From Chloroflexota bacterium (GTDB lineage Bacteria > Chloroflexota > Anaerolineae > J102), in NCBI GenBank assembly GCA_013151415.1, contig JAADII010000063.1, forward strand, positions 1 through 46,523: a stretch of DNA of 46,523 nucleotides. Direction: 5' to 3'. The translations under genes and the position numbers were made by a program. How positions within the stretch are numbered: position 1 is the stretch's first letter; each line of letters begins with the position of its first letter. Below the pieces are notes generated by a model, which was not told where the DNA came from, ran no database searches, and was given only the letters and a program-made list of their open reading frames with translations. Positions 16,647-24,884 of this stretch are shown in pieces.

Positions 16647-17564
16647 TCAACCAAACATCGGCAACGGATCGAGGGCGAAGAGAAGCGTCAGAAGAAAAAG
16701 GGCGAAGATCATGATCAAGATGCGCGGTGGGTCGAGAGAGGTGTCAGGATCGAGGGTGGGAGGATGACGGACGCCGGTGAAGGCGATGAATCCGGCCCAG
16801 ATAAGCCAATTTGTACGCGACCCGAGCAGCCCGATCAAAACCAGAACGGCGATGACGGCGAAGGTGAGAATGGCGCTGCGACGACCGACCAGCGCATAAG
16901 CCATATGACCTCCATCGAGCTGTCCGGCCGGCAACAAATTGAGCGCTGTAATAAAAAGGCCAATATAGGCCGCGAAACTAAGGGGATGAATCATCGCATG
17001 TTGCCCTGCGACCAACCCGCGTAGACGTTCGACAAGAAAAATAATCCCTTGGGGCAGAAGGCCGTCTCCATATAGTGAAGGATGCGTTTGCGCGGGGGCC
17101 AGCATCAAACCAACGACGAACAGGGGCAGAGCGACCACCAACCCGGCCAATGGCCCAGCCACCCCCACATCGAACAGGACTCGACGATTGGGGATGGGTG
17201 AACGCATACGAATGAACGCGCCCAATGTGCCCAAGCCAATGGGCATGGGGATGAAATAGGGAAGAGTGACCTCGACGCCATGCACATGCGCCACAAAATA
17301 ATGGCCCAACTCGTGCGCGCCCAATATGAGCAGCAGCGCGCCTGCAAACAACGCACCCGAAACCAGAGGAGGCAAGAAGGGACCAAACAAGCCAAAGCGG
17401 GTGAGTTGCACGCCCACGAAGAAAGTGCTGGCCAATGTGGCCACAAACAAAACCAAATTGAGCCAAGGGAATCGACGCGGCGAAGGGTTCATGGCGGCAG
17501 GGGGGTCCAACATCGACCCATCGGCCGCGGAAACATCGGAAGGGGGCGAGGGTGGGGATGACAT
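16647..17564 (-). CDS. Site-2 protease-like metalloprotease (M50 family)
   Basis: This 305-residue membrane protease homologue has seven or eight hydrophobic segments. The zinc site HELGH is at 84-88 inside a helix, and the third-ligand region is LNLLPAGQLDGGH. It lacks a PDZ domain and resembles the FtsH-independent, plant EGY-like or archaeal S2P groups. It would cut substrates within the membrane, typically in regulated intramembrane proteolysis. No anti-sigma partner lies next to it. Confidence 0.9.
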   Translation of the reverse strand: MSSPPSPPSDVSAADGSMLDPPAAMNPSPRRFPWLNLVLFVATLASTFFVGVQLTRFGLFGPFLPPLVSGALFAGALLLILGAHELGHYFVAHVHGVEVTLPYFIPMPIGLGTLGAFIRMRSPIPNRRVLFDVGVAGPLAGLVVALPLFVVGLMLAPAQTHPSLYGDGLLPQGIIFLVERLRGLVAGQHAMIHPLSFAAYIGLFITALNLLPAGQLDGGHMAYALVGRRSAILTFAVIAVLVLIGLLGSRTNWLIWAGFIAFTGVRHPPTLDPDTSLDPPRILIMIFALFLLTLLFALDPLPMFG

Positions 17565-17880
17565 AGAGCACTTAGTCCGTCATGTCTGCGCCATGTGCGC
17601 AAATTGCGTGGCGAAACGAGTCGGCCGACAATCATCGACCAACAGCCGCAGGGGAATCGAAGCAGCAAATCTGGGGTTCGTATTGTGCCATGAGAAGAGG
17701 CGGGGTGTCCAATACCGTCTCTGAGCCCCTGCCAGCGCCGCTTGCACACAATGCAGCATATGCATATAATGCATCTGTTGCACTATTTTCATCTTGATAT
17801 GATACAGATCATAGATCGGCGAGGGAAAATGTGTTATATTCTTCACAGAAACGTGAAGTCATGCACAAGGAAAACAGACC
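17565..17880. other. Divergent intergenic region with regulatory signals
   Basis: This 316-base gap separates the divergently transcribed protease gene and the sulfur cluster. It holds GCATAT-rich direct and inverted repeats (about 17755-17781), an FNR/CRP-like dyad (17799-17812) and a candidate -10 box (17834-17839). No credible coding frame. Confidence 0.6.
17799..17839 (+). promoter_or_regulatory. Candidate FNR/CRP-type activated promoter for the sulfur cluster
   Basis: A perfect dyad ATGAT-ACAG-ATCAT (17799-17812) has the TGAT-N4-ATCA half-sites known for FNR. A -10-like TTATAT lies at 17834-17839 and no good -35 box is seen. With a start near 17846 the dyad centres near -40, the classic activator position. 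Inference: oxygen- or redox-responsive activation of the operon. Confidence 0.45.
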
Positions 17881-18657
17881 ATGGCCGAATTGTTAACCAC
17901 CAAACAGCTTCAAGAGATCCTGCAAGTGGACCGAACCACCATTTATCGCATGGCCGATCGCGGGCAGCTGCCCGGTCTTAAGGTTGGCAATCAGTGGCGA
18001 TTCCCGAAAGCGCAGATTGAAGCCTGGCTGCAAAGCCAGAGCGCGGCGCCCATTCGACAGGAAAACGGTCTTGCAAGCCAGGAAGAAGCTGAACCCGCTG
18101 GAGCAAGCGCCAAACGCTTGTTTCCTTTGGAATGCGTGCAGCTTATTCAAGATAGCTTCGCCGACATTTTGGGCGTCATGATCTTGGTGATCGACATGGA
18201 GGGGAACTTGATCACGCGGCCTAGCAATCCATGTGGGCTTTTTGTGGCCACCGAACAATCCCCCTCTGCGCATCGGCGTTGCCTGGGATTATGGATCAAG
18301 TTGGCGCAGGACCCCAGCATGGCGCCGCGATTTTTGGAAAGCCATTTGGGCCTGCTTTGCGCTCGAGGTTTCATTCGGGTGGGTAGCGAGATCAAGGCGA
18401 TGTTGATCATGGGCGGCATTGCGCCCCAAGAATGGCCTCCTGATGAAGAAAGGCTGATTCGCATTGCTCAGGACCTGGAGTTGGATCCCGACATCATTCG
18501 CGGGCACATCTCCGAGGTGCACCGTCTGTCGCCCGAGGAGCAAGCCAAAGTCTTGCCCTATGTTCAACGCATTGCTGACATCTTTGCTCATATCGCCAAC
18601 GAGCGCAACGAGCTTTACGAGAAGCTGCAACGCATCGCCGAGATAACCAAAGTGTAA
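17881..18657 (+). CDS. Transcriptional regulator: excisionase-type HTH plus PocR sensor domain
   Basis: This 258-residue protein begins with a MerR/excisionase-like winged helix (residues 3-52, LTTKQLQEILQVDRTTIYRM). A linker leads to a PocR-type sensory domain (about 82-235) with cysteines in NPCGLF, HRRCLGLW and LLCARGF. These could bind a metal, a thiol or a sulfur compound (inference). The C-terminus is helical. It lies directly upstream of sulfide:quinone oxidoreductase and probably controls the cluster. Confidence 0.83.
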   Translation: MAELLTTKQLQEILQVDRTTIYRMADRGQLPGLKVGNQWRFPKAQIEAWLQSQSAAPIRQENGLASQEEAEPAGASAKRLFPLECVQLIQDSFADILGVMILVIDMEGNLITRPSNPCGLFVATEQSPSAHRRCLGLWIKLAQDPSMAPRFLESHLGLLCARGFIRVGSEIKAMLIMGGIAPQEWPPDEERLIRIAQDLELDPDIIRGHISEVHRLSPEEQAKVLPYVQRIADIFAHIANERNELYEKLQRIAEITKV

Positions 18658-18745
18658 AAACGATTGCATGGCCTATTTGGACCCTCGATCTTTAACCATT
18701 TCACCCTTCAAACACATCTCACCTTTATAGGAGAACTCACCGATC

Positions 18746-19978
18746 ATGAAACGAATTCTGATTTTGGGCGCCGGAACGGCCGGCACCATAGTCGCCAATA
18801 AACTTGCGCACGAACTGGACCTCAACGAGTGGAAAATCACCGTTGTCGACCAGTCGGAAATTCACTATTACCAGCCGGGATTCTTGTTCATCCCCTTTGG
18901 CATTTACAGCAAAAACGACGTCATGCGCCCGCGGCGAGACTACCTTCCCCGCCAGGTGGAGGTGATCATCTCGGAAATCGAGCTCATCGAACCGGACAAG
19001 AACCGCGTGCGCATCAAAAAGGACAATCGCACACTGCCCTATGACTTTCTGATCATCACCACCGGCTCGCGCATTGTTCCCGAAGAAACGCCGGGCCTGA
19101 AAGAGCACGAATGGCGCAAGACCATTTATGATTTCTACACGCCAGACGGCGCGACAGCGCTTGCGCGGCAGTTGCGCCGTTGGCAGGGCGGGCGCCTGGT
19201 GTTGAACATCGTGGAAATGCCCATCAAGTGTCCGGTGGCGCCGTTGGAGTTCATGTTCCTGGCCGATTGGTTCTTCCATGAGCAAGGCATCCGCGACCGG
19301 GTGGACCTCACCTTTGTCACGCCTTTGCCAGGCGCGTTCACCAAGCCGCGAGCGTCCGCGCTGTTGGGAGACATCTTGGAAGAAAAGAACATCAACGTGG
19401 AAACCGAATTCAATGTCATGGAGGTGGACCCCGACGCCAAGAAGATCATCTCTTATGACGAGCGCGAGATCGAGTATGACCTGCTGGTCACCATCCCCAC
19501 AAACATGGGGGATCCCGTCATCGAGCGTTCGGGCATGGGGGATGAACTAAACTTCGTGCCCACCGAGAAACGCACGCTAAAGGCCAAGGATTATGACAAT
19601 GTGTTCGTCTTGGGTGACGCCACAAATCTGCCCAGCTCTAAGGCCGGTTCGGTGGCGCATTTCCAAGGGGAAGTGTTCATCGACAACTTCCTGCGCTATA
19701 TCGATGGCCTGCCTTTGCGCGAGACCTTCGACGGCCACGCCAACTGCTATATTGAATCGGGCTTTGGCAAGGGCTTTCTTATCGATTTCAACTACGACGT
19801 GGAGCCGCTTCCGGGCAAATATCCGCTTCCGGGCATTGGTCCTTTCTCGCTCTTGCAGGAATCGCGGCTGAATCACTGGGGCAAGGTGCTTTTCCGCTGG
19901 ATGTACTGGAACATCTTGCTCAAGGGCAAGCCCATGCCCATCACCGCCGAAATGACCATGGCCGGCAAGTGGCTGTAA
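18746..19978 (+). CDS. sqr: Sulfide:quinone oxidoreductase-like flavoprotein
   Basis: This 410-residue protein oxidises sulfide (or a related sulfur species) and passes electrons to the quinone pool. FAD-binding GAGTAG is at 8-13, the second flavin motif NVFVLGDATNLP at 285-296. There are only two cysteines, C162 (PIKCPVAP) and C334 (HANCYIES), at the positions of the two essential redox cysteines of SQR. The third cysteine found in some types is absent. The C-terminal end has amphipathic helices for membrane binding. An AGGAG lies 11 bases before the ATG. It heads a cluster with DUF1641, a DsrC-like and a DsrE2-like protein. Confidence 0.88.
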   Translation: MKRILILGAGTAGTIVANKLAHELDLNEWKITVVDQSEIHYYQPGFLFIPFGIYSKNDVMRPRRDYLPRQVEVIISEIELIEPDKNRVRIKKDNRTLPYDFLIITTGSRIVPEETPGLKEHEWRKTIYDFYTPDGATALARQLRRWQGGRLVLNIVEMPIKCPVAPLEFMFLADWFFHEQGIRDRVDLTFVTPLPGAFTKPRASALLGDILEEKNINVETEFNVMEVDPDAKKIISYDEREIEYDLLVTIPTNMGDPVIERSGMGDELNFVPTEKRTLKAKDYDNVFVLGDATNLPSSKAGSVAHFQGEVFIDNFLRYIDGLPLRETFDGHANCYIESGFGKGFLIDFNYDVEPLPGKYPLPGIGPFSLLQESRLNHWGKVLFRWMYWNILLKGKPMPITAEMTMAGKWL

Positions 19979-19993
19979 GCGAGGATGAGAATC

Positions 19994-20701
19994 ATGGATA
20001 ACACGCAAGCCATCCAAGAGCTAACCCAAAAAGTGGACGCGCTGACCGCGCAAATGCAGGTCTTGACCGAATATGTGGAAGATCAGCGCCGTCGGCAACG
20101 CGAATGGGATGAGCTCAAAGATGATCTCATCCCCATCGCCAACGAAATGTACCTGGCCGCGGTGGAAGAGCTTTCGGAAATCGAGCCTTATGTGCAGTTG
20201 GAAGACATTTGGCATCTGCTCAAACGGTTGGCCCGCAACACCCACAACTTCGAGCGCATGCTCGATCAGCTTGAAAGCCTAAACGACTTGATGCAGGACC
20301 TGGCGCCAATTCTCAACGATGCGTTCTTGGTTGCTATAGAGCAATTGAACGTGATGGACCGCAAAGGTTACTTCGATGCAATGCGCGAAGGCGCGTATGT
20401 CATCGACAACATCGTAGAGGCGTTTGGCCCCGAGGATGTGCGTCAGTTGGGCGATAACATCGTCACCATCCTCACCACGGTGAAAGAGATGACCCAGCCT
20501 GAGATCATGCTCACCATGCAAAATCTCACGCATACCATGCGCGAGGTGGAGATGAAGCCTGAAGAAATCGACACCTCGTTCGTGGGGTTGATCCGCCAAC
20601 TGCGCGACCCGCAAACCCGCCGCGGACTGGCCCTCACTTTACAGATGCTCAAAGCCGTGGGCGAACAACAACCCGGCAACGGTTCAAAGGAGCCATCCTG
20701 A
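19994..20701 (+). CDS. DUF1641 family protein
   Basis: This 235-residue all-helical protein begins with a heptad coiled coil (QELTQKVDALTAQMQVL). It carries the DUF1641 core with repeated LEDIWHLLKRL and NHT-FERML type helices up to IRQLRDPQTRRGLALTLQML. The family often lies next to SQR or formate dehydrogenase genes, and its function is unsettled. A role as a scaffold for the oxidoreductase is inference. The ATG at 19994 has GAGGA eight bases upstream; the ATG at 19985 has no room for one. Confidence 0.85.
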   Translation: MDNTQAIQELTQKVDALTAQMQVLTEYVEDQRRRQREWDELKDDLIPIANEMYLAAVEELSEIEPYVQLEDIWHLLKRLARNTHNFERMLDQLESLNDLMQDLAPILNDAFLVAIEQLNVMDRKGYFDAMREGAYVIDNIVEAFGPEDVRQLGDNIVTILTTVKEMTQPEIMLTMQNLTHTMREVEMKPEEIDTSFVGLIRQLRDPQTRRGLALTLQMLKAVGEQQPGNGSKEPS

Positions 20702-20807
20702 TGGCTCGCCTTCACGCTAATCTCCTTTGATCCATCCTGTTTCACCTCTCCATATATTCTCTCCACACACTCACCTACTTCAAACCATCAAAAAGGAGTA
20801 AACGATC

Positions 20808-21119
20808 ATGGCAACAGCAACGCTTGATCTCCCCGTCGAACTGGACGCTGAAGGATTTCTGGTCAATCCCAACGACTGGACGCCCGAAATCGCCGAAAAA
20901 CTCGCGGCCGACGAAGGCATCGAACTCACCGACCGTCATTGGCAGGTCATCAACTTCGTGCGCGAAGACTTCGCCAAAACCGGCGAACCGCCCACGTTGC
21001 GCCGCATCACCAAGCAATCGGGCGTGAGCACAAAAGAGCTCTACCAGCTTTTCCCCAAAGGCCCGGCCAAGAAAGTCGCCCGCATCGCCGGCCTTGGCAA
21101 GCCCAAAGGCTGCATCTAG
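20808..21119 (+). CDS. DsrC/TusE-family sulfur carrier with a single cysteine
   Basis: This 103-residue protein has the DsrC/TusE fold, with DEEGF-like DAEGFLVNPNDWT and LTDRHWQVINFVREDF. The conserved end GKPKGCI carries the penultimate Cys102 on the mobile arm. The second cysteine of true DsrC, about 10 residues earlier, is absent: the KKVARIAGL stretch has no Cys. It should therefore carry persulfide but cannot form the DsrC trisulfide. It is preceded by AAAAAGGAG. With DsrE2 and SQR it forms a sulfur-relay set. Confidence 0.9.
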   Translation: MATATLDLPVELDAEGFLVNPNDWTPEIAEKLAADEGIELTDRHWQVINFVREDFAKTGEPPTLRRITKQSGVSTKELYQLFPKGPAKKVARIAGLGKPKGCI

Positions 21120-21133
21120 ACCATTGACCATGG

Positions 21134-21149
21134 GACGATAGGACGATGG
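21134..21149. repeat. Octamer array GACGATRR
   Basis: Two full units plus a partial one, between the DsrC-like and DsrE2 genes. It does not disturb the excellent TTAAGGAGG ribosome site at 21250-21258. Confidence 0.8.
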
Positions 21150-21263
21150 ACGGATCTCTCCACAATAAACGTGCGCTTCCGTTCCATCGTCCAACCCCAT
21201 GCCGATGCATGAAGTCGATAGCTTCGATGCATCTCTGACGCAACTCGCTTAAGGAGGCATAAC

Positions 21264-21734
21264 ATGTCTGAGAATGGCGAACGCACTCTGGCGATCATCT
21301 GCTCCAAAGGGACGCTGGATATGGCTTATCCGGGCCTGGTTTTGGCCAATGCAGCCCGCATGATGGGCATGGAGGCCAAGCTTTTCTTCACCTTTTGGGG
21401 CATGGACATCATCAACAAACACAAACAACCCCATCTCAAGTTCACCCCCATCGGCAATCCCAGCACGGGCATGCCCAACTTCGTGGCCGGCTTGCCCGGC
21501 GTGACCGATATGGCCACGAAGATGATGCACAAGCAACTCGAGGAGCTGGACATGCCGCCCGTGGGAGAGTTTTTGGAAATGGTTCACGACGCCGGCGCAG
21601 AGATCTACGCCTGCCGCATGTCGGTGGACATGTTCAAACTCACCGAAGAGGACTTCGTGGACGAAGTGGATGGAATCATTGGCGCCATGGAATTTCTGGA
21701 AATGACCGAAGGCGCCGAAGTGATTTTCATCTGA
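21264..21734 (+). CDS. DsrE2-like sulfurtransferase (DsrE/F/H superfamily)
   Basis: This 156-residue protein has the DsrE2 pattern: LAIICSKGTLDMAYPGLVLA with Cys13, FFTFWGMDII, and IYACRMSVDMF with the conserved Cys near 117. Two hydrophobic stretches suit membrane association. It probably receives sulfane sulfur formed by SQR and hands it to the DsrC-like carrier. A textbook ribosome-binding site precedes it. Confidence 0.9.
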   Translation: MSENGERTLAIICSKGTLDMAYPGLVLANAARMMGMEAKLFFTFWGMDIINKHKQPHLKFTPIGNPSTGMPNFVAGLPGVTDMATKMMHKQLEELDMPPVGEFLEMVHDAGAEIYACRMSVDMFKLTEEDFVDEVDGIIGAMEFLEMTEGAEVIFI

Positions 21735-21757
21735 AACCGTTGATTCTCCCTTGAAGA

Positions 21758-21795
21758 AAAAATGCGGCGACCAGTTTCATGGTCGCCGCATTTTT
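21758..21795. terminator. Strong bidirectional terminator
   Basis: A perfect hairpin has 16-base arms (21758-21773 with 21780-21795), a GC-rich core TGCGGCGACCA and a six-base loop. Runs of A and T at the two sides let it stop both the plus-strand sulfur cluster and the minus-strand redox genes. Confidence 0.93.
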
Positions 21796-21819
21796 GGCGA
21801 GGATCACTGAAACCCTCGA

Positions 21820-23247
21820 TCATTTCTCTGCCAGCAAGCGTTCAATCGTCTGCTGAAAAACAGAATAGGGCTGCGCGCCGCTGATGAATTCGCCGTTGAT
21901 GAAAAAGGCTGGGGTGCCCTGCACTCCGGCGGCCACGCCCTCGGCCAGATTCTGGTTCACTTGATCGACGATGGCGGGATCGGCAACGCAGGCGTTGAAT
22001 GCGTCCATATCGAGGCCAATGTCTTGGGCAAGTTCGGCGAAGATCTCGTCGGCATTGGGGTTGTTATTCCATCGCGATTGCTCCTCAAAAAGTTTATCGT
22101 GCATTTCCCAGTAGGCGTCTTGCTGACCCGCGCAACGGGCCGCGACCGCCGCGGGGATAGCCTGAGGATGAATCTGGGTGATGGGGAAATCCTTGAATAC
22201 GTAATACACCTTGCCGGTCTCCACATAATCCTTCAGCAATTGCGGCAATGTTTCCTGAAAATAGCGCAGGCAGAAGGGGCACTGATAGTCGGAAAACTCG
22301 ACCATGGTGATGGGCGCGTTTGGGTCGCCACGCGATTGCACTTCCTCCTTTTCGAAGTCGCGATCGGGCGTGGGAGTGGGCGTGGGTAGGATGACGCCTT
22401 CGGGCAATTCGCCACTTTCGGCCTGGGCCAACAAGGCATCGATGATCTGCACGAATTGTTGCGCCGGCAACAAGCCCTGCACCAAACGGCCGTTGATGAC
22501 GAAATTGGGCGTGCCGCGCACGCCGAACTTTTGTCCTTCCTCAAAATCGGCCACAACCGGTTCGATGGAAGCCTGGTCATTCATGCAAGCCTCAAATGCA
22601 TCGACGTCAAGGCCAACCTCCTCGGCGCCCGCCTTCAGGTTTTCCATGAGATCACCCGAGCGCAAAGCGCTTGCATTGGCAAAGATCCAATCGTGCATGG
22701 GCCAAAAGATCGCTTGCTCAGCAGCGCATTGGCTAGCGACGCTGAGCGCAACCGAAAGGTTGCCGCTGACCACCGGATATTCTTTGTAAACAAAGAGCAG
22801 CTTCCCGGTTTGAATGTACGCTTCATCCAGAAGCGGAAGCACTTCCCGCTGGAAGCGCTGACAGTAGGGTCAGGTGTAGTCCGACCACTCATACATAACC
22901 ACAGGGGCATTGGCGTCGCCTTTGGTTTTCACCGGATTGATGACCGCCTCGAAGTCTTTGACTTCGGGCGGCAAGACGATCGAGGCCGCCGAGGGGGGCG
23001 GAGCGGTCGTCGCGGTCGGTCGAACGGTTGGAGCGGTCGGGGTTTGGGAGTCCGCGGTCGGCGAAGGGGCGGCGTCGTTGGGCTGAGCCTGGGCCACGGC
23101 CGTCAGCGTAGCCTGAACCGCTGCATCAATCGCAGCCTGGTCGCGCGGTTCTGTTTCAGGAGGGGCGGCGGCTGGGGCGCATGCAGCCAAGAACATGGTC
23201 GCGGCCACCACCGCAGCCAAGGGAAAGAAAGATCTTATCATGGGCAT
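21820..23247 (-). CDS. Candidate selenoprotein: tandem DsbA-like thioredoxin lipoprotein (UGA-encoded Sec126)
   Basis: Read through one UGA, this is a 475-residue secreted disulfide oxidoreductase with two DsbA/DsbG-like domains. The N-terminus is a lipoprotein signal peptide (lipobox LAAC) followed by a Thr/Pro/Ala linker. Domain 1 reads VVMYEWSDYT-UGA-PYCQRFQ, with UGA (22870-22872) at the first cysteine of CPYC (position 126, partner Cys129). Domain 2 reads EFSDYQCPFCLRYF with Cys323/Cys326. Both domains have the cis-proline motif (RGTPNFVING, QGTPAFFING). The frame is kept on both sides of the UGA, and the downstream half has no good own start or signal peptide. A SECIS-like hairpin follows. 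The alternative is a simple Cys-to-stop mutation (TGC or TGT to TGA). It is probably co-transcribed with the upstream TlpA fusion gene 15 bases away. Confidence 0.75.
22838..22859 (-). promoter_or_regulatory. SECIS-like hairpin after the DsbA UGA
   Basis: In the mRNA, nucleotides 11-32 after the UGA form nine continuous pairs (one G-U) closing a loop AGCG. There is a G in the first two loop positions, and the loop starts 19 nucleotides after the UGA. This fits the published bacterial SECIS rules. The matching place after the Cys codon in domain 2 forms no such hairpin. Confidence 0.65.
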
Positions 23248-23262
23248 TCCTCAAAAGATGGG

Positions 23263-24288
23263 TTAGTCGGGTTCGGCCAAAATGCGGGGTAAAAACTCCT
23301 TCAGTTGCGCGTTGCGCAACTGGCCAAGAAAGAACGATTCTATCACACCTTCTCGATTGATGAAGAATGTGCTGGGCAGGCCGAACACGCGATACTGGCG
23401 GCTTACTTTCTGATCACGATCCAACCAAATAGGAAAAGTGACGCCTATATTATCCACAAATTCCTGCACTTGGGCTGGACTTTCGCCTACATTCACACCC
23501 ACGACCACCAGGCCCTTGTCCTTGTTGGCCTGATATTTCTTCTCGAGCAGGGGCATCTCTTCGCGACAGGGAAAGCACCAGGTGGCCCAGAAATTGAGGA
23601 TCACGGCCTGGCCGCGCAAATCACTCAAGCTCTTTTCACCGCCATCAAGTGTGGCAAGGGTGAAGTCGGGCACCAGGTTTCCTTCTCTCAAGCCCACAGT
23701 TACAGGGTGCTCCAACGCCAGGATGATCTGGTGCTTGTCTCGCAAGTCGTTCAACCAATCGGCGCGACGTTGGCCGCGTTCGGCGGGCGCGACATCGGCC
23801 AAAGCCACTTTTTCGATATAGTTTGCGGCAAGAACGCCGCGGGCCAACTCCTCGCGCCAGGCCTCGCGACTCAGCCCCACGCGCGCCAGCGCCTCCTCGA
23901 GCGCCCTCTCATCAACCCCGGCCACAGTAAGAATGCGGCGCTCCTCAGCCTCCACCTCCTCGTCAGAGACTGTAAACCCCTCCTCAGCGGCCTCCTGAAC
24001 GATGAGCAGGTCCTCAATGTAGGCATCGAAGACGCTGCGTTCGTCCATGACCGCGCCCGGTTCGGCCAACAATTCCATGGTCACTTGCGCATAAGCTTTG
24101 GCCTGCTCCCATTGGTCGACCGAAACAGGTTGTTCGTCGATATACGCGACCACTTCGGGTGGCGCGTCCACCGAAACGGGGGCGTTCAACATACCGGTCG
24201 ACGCGATGCATCCCACCAGAAAAAGCCCTGCTGCAAGCAACAGGGCGATGCGAACCGGGAAACCGAGCAAGAGAAAGTCGCGATTCAT
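23263..24288 (-). CDS. SurA-like chaperone domain fused to a TlpA-type thiol oxidoreductase, lipoprotein
   Basis: This 341-residue lipoprotein has a lipobox LVGC (Cys27). A SurA/PrsA N-terminal-like helical domain follows (about 45-180, from EVVAYIDEQPVSVDQWEQA). A TlpA/ResA thioredoxin domain completes it (about 205-341), with active site WCFPC (Cys238/Cys241), the cis-proline region GLPSTFFINREG and an EEMPLLEKKY helix. The SurA catalytic PPIase domain is absent. It should reduce or exchange disulfides outside the membrane while holding a client chain (inference). The ATG at 24288 is preferred over 24330 because it puts the signal peptide at the N-terminus. It is the first gene of a two-gene unit with the tandem DsbA protein. 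Confidence 0.85.
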   Translation of the reverse strand: MNRDFLLLGFPVRIALLLAAGLFLVGCIASTGMLNAPVSVDAPPEVVAYIDEQPVSVDQWEQAKAYAQVTMELLAEPGAVMDERSVFDAYIEDLLIVQEAAEEGFTVSDEEVEAEERRILTVAGVDERALEEALARVGLSREAWREELARGVLAANYIEKVALADVAPAERGQRRADWLNDLRDKHQIILALEHPVTVGLREGNLVPDFTLATLDGGEKSLSDLRGQAVILNFWATWCFPCREEMPLLEKKYQANKDKGLVVVGVNVGESPAQVQEFVDNIGVTFPIWLDRDQKVSRQYRVFGLPSTFFINREGVIESFFLGQLRNAQLKEFLPRILAEPD

Positions 24289-24435
24289 AGAGCGAAACAA
24301 AAAGGGAGCGGCCGCCTCAACAACGACCAAGGCGGCTGATCGGCCCGATCATAAACCATTCGCAACGATTATACAAGCGCGACGTCAACACCCAGCCCCG
24401 CTCAGGAATGGCAGGTCGCGAATAATGAAGAATAC

Positions 24436-24465
24436 TTGACAATCCATTCTTAGAAGTGTTAAACT
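24436..24465 (+). promoter_or_regulatory. Housekeeping promoter of the T-box leader
   Basis: A consensus -35 TTGACA (24436-24441) and a -10 TAAACT (24460-24465) are separated by 18 bases. Transcription would begin near 24472, just ahead of the T-box leader. Confidence 0.7.
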
Positions 24466-24639
24466 GTGTTTAATATCGTTCTGATAATCCAGAAAACCGA
24501 GCGCCCATGAAAGGCGTTGATGGAGACGAGTAGGCGGGCCGCCCTTGGCCCAGCGAGTCCGGGATGGTGGAAGCCGGACGCCGAGACCCCGCCGAAAATC
24601 CCTCCGGAGCCGCCGACCGAACGGGATGGGGGAGATCAG

Positions 24640-24752
24640 GTATTGGATATTAGGTATTAGATATTGGATAATGAGATGTCCAGCCCAATACCCAATATCC
24701 AGTATCCAATACCCAATACCCAATACCCAGTACCCAGTATCCAGTATCCAAC
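24640..24752. repeat. Inverted heptamer arrays inside the T-box leader
   Basis: Five units in reverse orientation (TATTGGA type, 24640-24672) face about eleven forward units (24683-24752), so the RNA can fold into a long hairpin. It lies between stem I and the CCGTTA/antiterminator part, probably in or next to the stem II/III linker. Confidence 0.85.
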
Positions 24753-24884
24753 ACCCTCCCAAGTAGACTCGGCCGGGTTCGTGGCCCGTTAGCAACCACG
24801 GGGAGATGATGGTCTCTCGCCAAGAGGACGAAATGCGCCGTAAGCCATTTCGTCAAGCAGGGTGGTGTCGCGGAAGCCGATTCA

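Noticed and set aside
24591-24593. GCC as an alanine specifier codon in the T-box
   Set aside because: It pairs with GGC (24533-24535) in the helix above the specifier loop, so it cannot read an anticodon.
99-24752. CRISPR arrays at the tandem repeats
   Set aside because: Units are 6-8 bases without unique spacers, and no cas gene is present.
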